DNA of 64,000 nt from Echinococcus granulosus (taxonomy: Eukaryota; Platyhelminthes; Cestoda; Cyclophyllidea; Taeniidae): positions 131,207 through 195,206 of the forward strand of contig NW_020170399.1 of the NCBI RefSeq assembly GCF_000524195.1, in the 5' to 3' direction. The notes beneath the pieces were generated by a model that was not told where the DNA came from, did not search any database, and saw only the letters and a list, made by a program, of their open reading frames with translations. Both the position numbers and the translations under genes were made by a program. This document shows positions 35,998 through 47,900 of this stretch, piece after piece (position 1 is the stretch's first letter; the number at the start of each line of letters is the position of its first letter).

Positions 35998-38900
35998 CTA
36001 CTTTGCCTGAAGCGGTTGTGTCTCACCACTCGTCGATGCAAAAATGCCGTTCTGATAGACATTCCAGTCCTGACAAACGCCGCCACCATTGGCAGCATTG
36101 TTGACACTAATTTGTCGTTGTTGTTGCTGCTCCTGCTGATTTTGGTGGATCGCAGCAAAACCCGCTGTCCACCAGTTATCAACACCTATTTCAGCCATCC
36201 CATGAATCTGTTGGGACGAGGTAGGCATTTGAAGCGGGGATGTGGACACTAGTGGACTGGAACCCTTCAGCGCATCCGACGCTAGCCCTTCAAATGCGTC
36301 TGTAATCTCCTTCACATCGGAAGTCTCCTGTGTTCTTGGCTCAGAGGGTTGACGCAAGTGAATGACAGAGTAAGCCGACGAGTCCATTTGAGCAAAGTTC
36401 TGGTGAGAAGGTATGTCTATGAAACCTGAATCTCGCCCGCTGCGAGCCATGTAGTTGTTATTCGGCAGGGGCTCGTTGCGAGTGTCAAAAAAGGTCGCTT
36501 CACTGGAACGCTGTTCGGTGGGCTCGGGGAAAGGCGGTGCGTGAAATATGTGACGCGAGCCTGACTGCGAGCTGTGATCAGCTCCACTTACTCCGTTTGG
36601 TGTAGCATTCAGTGACAGCATAGAGGCAGCCCCCTGTTGCCAGGCTAAAATCTGCTCCATTGTGGAGTCTCGTCGGGGGTAAGAGGAAGGCCCAAGGTTC
36701 TGGGAACTGGTTTGCAACTCAGTTTCTGGGATCACTTCCATGGAGAAGGGTCCAACATTACCAGCCCCACTACCGATTTCGCGGTTCTGATTCTCCGCGA
36801 GGCTCAAGCATCGACGCAAATTGGAGATGGAGCTACCGCGGTCATATTCGATGTGTGGCAGAGCAGAGTGCAGAGGATAGACATCGCCACTGGAGCCGCG
36901 TGCTGTTCCCGTACGACTGCGGCTCTTGTGGGTTCTGGAGCTCCACGACGGCTGACGTTTATGCTCTCCCATGGTCGGAGTGACGGAATTGGCGGTAGTA
37001 GTGTTCTGATAGAACATAGGGAAAGAGGGCATCGACTGTGCTGGCCAATCCTCTCGACTAAGACTGCGGCGTATACTGTTGCGAATTTTGCGAACTCCCT
37101 GCTTAAGCCATTGTAACAACGAATTCGAGCCTAAAAGAAGGTACAGATTTATGGCAAAAATATGATAAAGCACAGACGTCCATCTTAGTAGCGTTGCCAT
37201 GTGTATCATTTTCTCCATGCCTAACTGCAATTTCATTCTTGTCAGATAACGGCTCTGTATGAACACGATATTCATAAGCATTTATGGCGATGGGTGCATG
37301 TCAAACTTTTCTACTATACGCAGAATAAACACTAAAATTGCAACAAATCTTTACCTTCCAAGCATCTGCCCCAAAAGAAAATTACTTTGAAAACTTTTCT
37401 GCTACATACAAACCATCTGATAATTAAAGCAAGACAGTAAATCGGAGAGTCCTTTTTCTATCTAGTCACGAATTTTCGACTCTTTGCCTAGATCTAATGC
37501 TTTCATTCACTCTAAATATAGAGTCAGCATTTCAAAGAGGCATGGAAAAAACACAAGCAAGGTAGATAAGAGCAATTCTTCTTACTGATGGTTGGAGAAC
37601 TAAACACAGAGGATTGAGCCAAGCGTTCGAATGTTATTTCATGTAAGAAAGAGGCAATTTAAAAGCCAGAGAAAATTGGGCAGACCGAGTATCGCAGTCA
37701 TGCATATTTATTCAACACGAACCAGCGAAATCACAGTCACTATTTATATTTTTGGAGCTAAAACGCGTCACATCAAGTGTCATTACTAGCAATGGAGGCA
37801 CCAGTCATACACAAAGCACTTTACTTAGTGCTCAAATGGGTTTCGTACCAACGCGGTATTAACAGTAAATCCCTCGCTGGAATGCATAAAAATGAAGTGA
37901 GGTGGTGCGTGTTACCGTGTTTTTTAAGCTTGCCACTATGAAATGCCTGTTGGTCTGCCTCGAACGCCAAGTTGGGACTTTGGAAGTCTGCCGATTTAGC
38001 GAATCGGGAGGAGCGCTGCTCGCCCAGAGGTCGGCCGAATCGATGCTGCGACTGGTGCACGGGTTCGCCTGAACTCAGGTAAACTGACTGGGAGAGATGA
38101 GCACGGCGTCTAGATTTTTTATTTGAAAAATGAATTTCATTATTTGCCAGTAATGTTGGGTGGCATCACGGAATAGATCTGCAAATATCTCAAGCACATA
38201 AAACCGAATGTAAGTCCATTTCACTATTTCCCAATATCCTATGTGATATTGGCAGCAAAATTAGCCACTTTTCCTGAGTTGAAATAATCTGCTCACTGTG
38301 TTTCACTGTTAAGAATCCTTCTGAGTGAGCGAATCCAGGCAGTATTCAGTAGTTTGCATGCCACTCAGGTGGCGACTAATAACCCACCTTCTATCCTCAC
38401 GCCGTACAATGAAAGCCTTCAACTATTCCCTAAATATGATGGTGATTTTGTCTTAAGCATCATTTGCTCATCCTATCCGTCGACCGTTGAGCTCACTTTC
38501 CATCACTCATACTTTCGTGTACGAAGATCCTTAGCCTTTTTAATGTTGTATTTTACTAATTCATGTAGACGAAGGGCCTAGACAAGGAACCTGAAGTTTA
38601 ATCTTTGTATTTGCGACCAGTTAAGCATTCATTTCTCTGGTTCACGAATTTTGGGTCCTCAAATGGCTTTATCCGGTTTGACTGCTAAATTCTAAAACAC
38701 AGCCCCCAATTAAAAGTGACTTTTTAAATAACCATATTGCCCGAAAATGATATAGACTTTTAAATGGTGCTTATAAACAAGGGTTTGACGACCTGTTTTT
38801 GTATTTATGCTAAACGGGATTACCCAAATATCATGAAAATAGCACATAGCTATGGCAATAATAAACCTTAAACTTAGGTCAGTGATTGGAACCTTCTCGC

Positions 38901-41900
38901 TCAGCCTATCACTGAAGTCCTAGGTGTCAAAAAAAAATAACACCTTTTTTTGTGTATTAACAGTTCCCCGTGACAATGCAATGCAATGGAGCGTTAAATC
39001 ATATCGAGGCCCAAATCCGCACAAATTTCAAAAATTCTGAAACAGCAAGTTTTCTACATTGATCATGCAAGGCGGAAATCGGTGCCACATCCGATTGTCA
39101 TTCACGACTTAAATTTTATCTTTTTATCTTTTTAATCAACTGAAAGCAAGTGGTCCGCTGGAATAGAGTGACATTTTACGTTGGATCCAGCTTATCATTA
39201 GTATCACTTACTTTCTCCTTTTAAAGGAATTTTTTTCATGCTAGAATCCAAACTATCGTCGGTGACAACTGCTAGGTTCGCACCAATCAGGAGAGATCTG
39301 AGCTCACTTGAAATCGCGGGTGCCAGTTTGTGGGATCACAGACTGCTGCTGCTGCTGCTGTTGCTGTTCGTGAAGGGAGGTGTTAAAACTGGTGGAAGTG
39401 GAAATACCAGCGCGGGGTGAGGCGACCTCCCTCTCCACAGGGTGAGGCGCCAGCGTGCCTAGGGGACCCGCGGGGGTAGGTGAGGGGGAGCCGAAAAGTC
39501 GCCCGCGGTTGAGAGCATTCAACCGACTGATGGATGAGGCCTCCCTTTTCATTTGGGAGATCTGCTGCTGTAAATGTCTGGTGGATAGCTATAAAGTAGC
39601 ATATATACAGAATTATCAATGAGTGCTGACCATCTAAACCTAGTACACCTTCTCTCCCTTCCAACAGGAAACACATTCCATTTGTTTTACCATAATAGCA
39701 TATTTCCGGCTACCCATGGTATGCAAATCGTGCTACCAAGTAAATATGCTTTCATTCGGCATTTTATCAGAGAATTGCCTAAAAGAAAGGTAAATAAAAT
39801 CGAAACGGTAGGTCATTTAAACATACACTGTTTGGTAGTGTCATTCAGAGAAAAGACAGAGCAGGTCTAGTGATTTCACTAATTACCACGAAATACAAAA
39901 TATAAAGTATAACAAATACATCAAATGCACAAATCCGCAAAATTGTGATTTTTCAGACACTATTAGTATTATTACGAAAGAGTCGTTTTCGACATGGCAA
40001 GAAAATTCATAGTTCACAAAGTAACTGAAAGTCGTTCGAGGAGCGGCAGGCTATGAGCGCACTACCTCAATTTGGCTAGCTATAAAGGAAAGGGAGATGC
40101 TTTTATATGCAGTCGTGAAAATCGCAATTGGAGAATAACAGGTCACCCTAATGGGTGGTCATTCAGTGGGCAAAAGTGGTAACTTCGCTGGCGCGATATT
40201 CTGCCAGAGGTAGGTTCCTTCATGATCAGCCAACGCATCGCATTGCATTTTGAACTCTTAAATGATTAGTTTTATGAGAAAGGTGGGCGTTTCCCGTCAT
40301 TTGGATAAAGTATAGGTAAACAGATTAGAATAAATGGGAAAAGATGGCGAGATGTACAAATGCCTAAGCATGATGCGTTTGGTAATGAGGTGCTTTAGAC
40401 TTTATGGGCATGCCGAAGCGGCGGCGGTTGGCCACCGTAAGAATCGCTTCGTCTATCTGTTGTCCAGATCGGTGTAACTTCATTGCAAGTGAATCCATCT
40501 GAACACGTCATCTGCGAAAAATTAGGGATCTGGACCAAGAAACTGTGCTAATCTTCACCGAATAATAATAATAAAATTAGGGACCTCAGAGCAAAAGGTT
40601 GAGTCTGGTTCCACTTTTTTCCCCCTATCAGTACAAACACACCCACATCACCTCGAAAACCTGAAATGAAGGCACTAATATACAAAGAGTTACTTGAAAA
40701 TATCATCTTCGAAATTAAATAAGTAGTATAATGGCCACTTTTGATTAATTTGACAATTTTATATGGGGATGGCGAATTTGAGCAGAGGGGTTCATTTCAG
40801 CAATGAATGTTCTATTATTGACGGAAATACTATCCAGAAGATAAAGCCACTGTCGTTTTCAAAAATCCAACTTAAAAAACCGTTGGTCATTGACTCACAA
40901 GAATGAGTGATGTGGCAAAAAAGTAATCAAAAGAAACAATTGGCTTCTGTCTAAAACAATAGAACTCTTAATGTTGGTGCCTAGAAGCACTTCTGAGAAG
41001 TGAAGCCGCCCAAACCTCTATTGCTTCAAGTCCGCAAACCATTAGACCCATTCAGGTAAAATACAGCTATCCTCCTCTCCAAATTGGGTTTGACAACTGC
41101 CAGCAGTGCGGCCAAATGTGTGACAGCAGGCGGGGTTTGCTCTTCCCACTAAGTAAAGGCTTAGTTATTTTTGTGCATAGAGCATTTAGGATTTTGGGAA
41201 AAAAAGTTTTCGACTGATGCGGAAAATTACTCTGATTCATTTTTCAACCAAGTGTTTATCGAATTTGAGAATCGCCTCGAAATATTAACGACCAAGCTAC
41301 AAAACGGCAATAAACTACGGCAGTTTGAAAACAGCTAAAGCGTGGCGGGGATAGTTCAGTGCTCCCTTTCCAACAAATCGTAATTCATCTTGAAAGGTAT
41401 ACGAGGGTACAAAACGGCCTTGAAATCGAAATGTTGGAAATTGGGGTAGTAAAATGTGGGAAGACAAAGGCCGACTACTGTGTGCTTCGGCGACGATTTA
41501 ATGACTTTAGTGAATTCCCGTAAAGCAGATTACAATGCAGCTTGACAAGTTGGCCGACACACTACTGGAATCAGCGAAACGACGACCAAGGCGAGGTACG
41601 GACTCACTGCATTGAAAAAAAGATTTGTCATAGTGTAAACACCGAAGTTAGGAGGTGACTTTGTTGGGAGAAAAAAAACAATTTGACCACAATCGCGAAA
41701 GCCTAGAGATGGAAACTTTTATATCTCATGCACCGGGCTGTGTTAAAAAAAAGAGGGTGAATCATGGTCAGCGGACGTTTGCGTACCACACAACACCACG
41801 ACCTGCTTGCTTTTTTCTCAGTCCCCCTTCAACTCCCCTGCCTGATCACCTCGAGTAAAATCTATTTTAGCCAATAATAAAGAGTAAATTTCAGGATAAA

Positions 41901-44900
41901 ATTGTAATCTATACCCGAGATCCAAATACCACATCATTTAAGCGTTTCCTCGCCTTCGTCGCACCGAGTAAGGCAACATTCAAAACATCAAAGTACTTAA
42001 AGCTGGAAGCTGGAGTAGAGACACATGTTGTGCAAGCGGGAAACTCGATCTCACAGAAAAGTTATTAGCTGCGGTCTGGACGTTTCATCATCCAAATATG
42101 ACACCAGCACTTGCGCTACCGCAGTGACCGATTAAACCGCCACTCATTTTCTTCAGGTCCATAGTAGCCCGTATCTATTTGCTGTTGCAAAGGCAACCAA
42201 TCCGTTTGAAACACGAATCGGTGCATCCGGTTATCACGCAACAGATAAGAAACACATGTCACACAAGTGTGACGCCAAGCCTGAATAAGAAAATAGGGGC
42301 CTCATGTATACGCGGCGCTTGTTGTTAAGCCGTTGCTTAATATGAACCATTCAGTTGTCCGCAATCCTAGGGTGGAAGAAGTACTATAAGTACTGAGAGG
42401 TAAAAAGCAGCAATTTATCAGCAATCCAGAGATGTAATGCAGTGATTTAATATTTGCCTTGCGCGTTTAACCGCGCGAGTACTTCAGTGCTTGAAGGATA
42501 CAGTTCCTCCCGACTCTTCTTCTGTACTTCCCTACCATACGTTCTTCCATACCACTTTGGTTTATTACGGCTTCAGCGAAGGCTCAGGAGGCAACAGGCA
42601 GGTTTTGAATTAAATAACTGACTCAATATATCCAATTTGCTTAAAATTAATGTAAAAATACTGGTTGTCTGGAGTGATTAAATCTACCACAAATGACCGA
42701 TTGCATTGTTTAAATGAGAGCACTTATGGCGCACTTTAGACAGCACAAATCCCGAATAAGTTAGCTTAGTGAAGCTGAAGCCAGTGACTTTTATTGTTTC
42801 GCATACGGAGAAGTGGGCAAGTGTCTTTCCTATAAAGGTGAGGCTTTGACATCTGGCAGGAAAGAGGCCATTAGGGCATGAAAGGCGCGCGCGCGGTTTC
42901 AGCCCCATCTCGAATGCTGAACAAATGGGGCAATTATCTGCAGATCAGCGTGCGATTAGCGCATTTCAGGCATGAATGCAGCATAACTTTGTGGTAGAAC
43001 GAAATCGGCGCTGGAGGAAAAAAACTCGGAACTACTTATGAAACTGTTTGGCTTCGCGATAAATCCCCTGCGGAGTGTGAGGCTGGAAAAGGTCGATGAA
43101 TTTTATTGAGGCAGAGGTTAGGAGCAGAGATAAGCGTGTGAATTGCAGAAGGAAATCATTTGGAGAAATTTTATGTGATGAAAAAGGAAAAGCACATCAA
43201 CACCTTGAATCTATTGCTAAGGTCAAATTTCGTTACCGAAAGCCAATTTCACATAAGAAACGAAGTGAGCCAGAATATACAGAATTACCCTTTTTGGAGG
43301 GCCTTCTCCTTAAATTTTGCATAAATTATCAACTCAATCCAACTTGAATTTGATAGAAAAAATTGGTAATCTAAGAGCTGGCGTTTTATTTTCAACCATT
43401 TCCACCACTGTACCAACTGATCAAACTCGAGTGAATCGTTCGACCAGCAGTAACTGGACGTAGTCGGTGTGTCCGAAATCTTCCTTCAAAAAGTTTCAGT
43501 ATATACTATTATGTATTATTATTGTTTATTGGTTTTGTCATAAAAAGATGCCGGGAAAATTGAATTTTTTATGAAAAAAATCAACAAATCCATTTAGAAC
43601 TAGCACAGCTATTTACTCACGAATAATCCGAATCAACTCATCCCGTAACTGCATTCCTTCGTATGCACCCAACTCAAAGAGGTGTGAGGGCAGATGTGGC
43701 AAAGTAGTTAGAAAAGGCCCATCTCAGTTGTATACTTTGTTAAGAAAGTGATAAATGTTGCCTAGGCAACAATAGAATGACGGCGACGGGAGTGGGTAGG
43801 CGCGTGGTCGGCGCTGACGCAGTCACGATTTCGCGAGGTCTCACCCCCGGCACATGCATGATTCACGCTTGGACGGACGTTTCCAGCCCTTTAATTGGCG
43901 GCTCCACACTTCTTACGCGTTTAAACACGCAATATAAAATTAGGCCGACCCGCCTTGAGGTCAATAAGCAGGCCCTAATAACGCCAATCCAGCTCTTCAA
44001 AGTCAACGCAAGTACATTTGAAAATTAAAATAGGCAGAAAATCAAGTTGAAGGTTATCATCCGTGCCAAGCGCACAATTCCTATGGCTCCTGCACCCAAG
44101 TTTTTCAAGGAACTAGCAAATTTGGAGGGAAAAGTTGACTCGACCGGAATCTTTCAAGCTAATCTAAGTCAAAGCGACTACAGGGAATCGCATACACCTC
44201 CGCAGATTGGGACCGACAAATCCAGGATACGGCGAATCAAATGACATTCGAAAATGGGGTCTCTCGCGTCTACCTGACATAAAAGAGAACTAGTTTCGTT
44301 GTTTTATGGTATAATACAGCACAACCAACCCGGGTGCAAAGAGTTGTGGAAATCCCATCTCTTAGGCCGAGCACCTCAGCTGAAATGGTTTTTAAAAGGT
44401 ACGATCTCCTCAAACTCTACTTGAACGTAATCCCATACGTACCTTCAGCTCAAGCTGTTTTATTATTCCTCCTATTGTAGGCAACTTTTTCGTCTTCAAT
44501 ACAAAAATAGAGTCTTTACAATAAAAAGTGACCAATTTAGATTTCAATACATTACCTACGTGGAGCACACCAGTTCTTCAGACCACCGAAAATGTGATTA
44601 ATTGAGGAAAGTGGGGTTAGCCTTTATGGCTCTACTGGCATTATGTCGTGAGCTAAACAAGTCCACTCTGACGGCGGCAGAGCTCTTCCACTAACTAGAT
44701 GAGCACCGTTGCAAGGCATGCGAGAGGAGGACTGGCCAATCCACGACAGTGGAAAGTTAATAGCAGTAAGTACATGCTCCTTCTCCGCCAAATGCCACAA
44801 TCATCGCTGCTGCACATGAGCCTCTGTCACACACACTGGATGCCACATTAAATGGAAACATTTGTGGGTGTAAAGTAATCCGCCAAATTCAAGAGAGAGG

Positions 44901-47900
44901 AATGGAATAGCCTACATTAGTTTACTTTTTGTACACACATTTAAACCTGCCAGATCCTGTAATCTTGCCTAGCTTCTCAAAAATACACAATACAGATATA
45001 GAGAAATGTGGACTTTTACCAAACAAAGTACGTAGTTGCTAATTCAGGAAGATACTTTGCCCTGTCAAATAAACTTTAAAAAAAGACACTGCTTTGAAAT
45101 ACGCCGTCGCTAAAGTAAGTTAGGATCTTCAAAATATCCTCCAATAGAGACAATGCGTAAATTGCTTCATGGGAGGCATGCACATCCTTTAAAAAAAATT
45201 CCATCGCAGGAGGCCTGTAATCCATATCCCTTCAAACCTACTCGATTGGCCAGATTGTTGGTGGACGGATGGTTGTGATTGGGCGGTGTGGGTACGGGAG
45301 AGGTGAGAGGTGGGAAGAGCATCTGAGCCTCGGAAGATTGGAAACTCGGCGGCTCATCCTCTGCTGTGTCGGCCTTCTCGAACGAGGACGGCGGTGGTGG
45401 TGGACGCGGCAGAGCGGTCTGAGGAGGGTGGGAAGAGGGCAAGTTGAGGACCAGGGAGGCCTTGCTCACTTCTAGCCGACTGGGCGGACGGTAGCCTGTA
45501 CCCAGATCTCCACTTGTGGGCAGACTTCGAAGCCAATTGGCCACGTGCATCTTATCCGGGGTCATCAGGTTGTACCCTTGGCCTTGGGGAAACATTAGAG
45601 TGATTGAATTGCAGTGTCCCCTTTACGGTTACTTTTTAGCATCAAACGTAACACCTGCTTCAATCTAAGTAATCTGAGTTAAAGTTTATTCACTCTCATG
45701 ATCATGTTATCGCCCGGTGTCTGGCTTCCAAGTTCCACTAATTTGAAGGCATTGAAATATCATGAGGAAGCTAAAAACATGGTCGTTGATGTTTGCTCCT
45801 AAGAGTATTATAGCTGATGCTGGAGAAGACCCGTTGAGAAGCAAGTGTAGTCGCTTTAAAAGCTCAGATGAGAATGATGGTCTTTTGTGGTGTTTATGCT
45901 AGGATACAAGTGCCCGATTTCTCAACAACGCTTTTGCTTTTGCGTGCATAGTTCTCAGTTGACCCACATAGCCCTCTTTGAAAAATTCAGATGATTCGGG
46001 GGCTCTGGTACTGGATCCAACACTAATGTGCCCATCACTTGTTACCGTAAACACTGAAGGCTATTTAGACTTGATTTTCTTCGCACAACAACGAGACATG
46101 GCGTTACTATGGCAAAAACAAGCCTTCTTCTAGGTTGATTTTTCTGAAGTATTTAATTGGAGAAGAAGAACAGATGAAAGAAAAACTGTGCTGACTGTCT
46201 GGACGAAGTGGGAGTGTTGCGTCACAAAATTTGCTCATGATATAAGGTATGGCAATAATTAACCCAAAAAAACTTTCAAATTTGACCAATCATCCTATCT
46301 CAAACCTGTCAAGACAGCTATAGGCGTGGTTGTCATTAATTTCTCTCAGCTAAAATTGGCATCCACGACTTTGGAAGGCGGAGTAAAACAGTTGCGGCAC
46401 ATGACTGAAGCAGCCATGTTCTAAAATTCCACAGTTATTACTTACCCTACAATTTAAGATAATAAATAATTCAGAAGGGCTGAGAGAAAGGTTCCAACTT
46501 TAACATTTACTTATTTATTAGTTTATAAAACAGAGACCCCGTTTTGAATGCTGAATTGACATCGTGGGAAATTATTCCACAGGACGAAAATAATGCTGCT
46601 CTGTCCTTTTTCTAAATAAACATTCTCTTTCGAAAAAGAGTACAAGTAAGTTTCTAGCTAAATACAAAAATTGGGTAGAAATATGTTTTTTTTGTGATGT
46701 GTCTGGCAGTATTCTGCCCAGGGAAATATTGTTGCAAGTGACATGACTCCTTCCTGATGGTTAAAACGATCAGGAGCCTGAGGAGTTAGCAAAGATAAAT
46801 AGGCATCTCAAAAGCCATATAATCATGTAACAAAGCTAGTGACCTTGTGACCGGCCAATGGGGGGTGGAAGGGAGGAAAATGGGTCACCACAGAGGGGAC
46901 GCAGCACAGACAGCGAGGCACCGGGAGTAGATACACAAGCACACAGCCACATGTTGGAATTGTATAGTCTCTCCCCTTCGATGTGCATCACCAGTGGGTG
47001 GGTGGGTGTGCGGCCCGAAAAAGGGCAGAAAAAGCGTTTTGTCGAGCCTAGTCACACATGAATATACGCCTAAGTGGAATCGCATACCCAACTTCATAAA
47101 GTGACAGAAAGATGAAACTTTATTGGCTTGTAAAAAGTGTGATTCTCTATCTTTTTATTCACTAGACAAACTAAAATCCTTTAACTATAGTAAGTCGCAT
47201 CGTTTTTGTGATACTGTGATTATTTGTTCTAGTCTTCGTTTTGGTTTCAAGGGCGGTTAAGGCTCCGCTCCTGTAGTTCAGCTGGGTGGAACGGCAACTG
47301 GGCCATCCCAGCAGCCCCCTACCCCTTTTGCACGTCCATAGTACATGTTCTACCCGAGTATTATGACTTCTTTGAACCTCAAGAAAGACTCGAAGCGCTA
47401 TATTGCTGACAGTGGAAGGTACATTGGAGCCCGAAGGATAATTAACTTGATTTTTAATGTTTTTTTGGAAAACTTAAGATGACAGAAGAAGGGAATCTGC
47501 TGCAGATGGAAGAATGTATGGCGACCTCTAATTGAAGAATTTGGAAATGACTTTCTACCTTTTCGGCAACTACCACAGTCCCCCGTTCTGCATGAAAAAT
47601 ATTAACAACGGAAGCAGCATTAGCCGTGAACCATCTGGAAAAGTTCCTTACGGAGCTGCCCACGGTAGCTGTAATAAGATGTCAATGAAGTGAACACTCG
47701 ATACCTCCTCCACCTCTCCACTAACCGGAGAGAGTGCTGACAGATGCACGGCTGGGCAGCACTGAAGTGAGAACAAAGTTTCCAAACAGGCTGGAACTGC
47801 AAAACTAGTAGAACTGCCAAGTAAGACCAGTGACGTGGCAGTCACATATTTTCTCAGTTGTGCCCAAATTCGACGACTGTCGCGGTTGGTTGGTAGGGGC

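Larger units (their letters stand above)
39568..45241. other. Storkhead intron 2 with possible nested or alternative exons
   Basis: This 5.7-kb intron carries the X-box at 43757-43770 and two minus-strand segments with coding-like sequence and splice signals (40498-40364 and 43718-43621), described separately. A plus-strand open frame (43096-43347) is basic and unrecognised. The rest shows nothing recognised. Confidence 0.45.

Noticed and set aside
35998..37130. Reading LKQGVRKIRNSIRRSLSRED as evidence for a neuron-navigator gene.
   Set aside because: The resemblance is limited to one basic patch; the exon joins in phase to the Storkhead winged-helix exons and no AAA domain is present.
41070..41155. 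Minus-strand segment after TTACTTAG reading PPAVTHLAALLAVVKPNLER, a possible partner exon for the X-box start.
   Set aside because: All three frames are open across it and the phase does not join to 43621 in the protein-like frame, so it cannot be supported.
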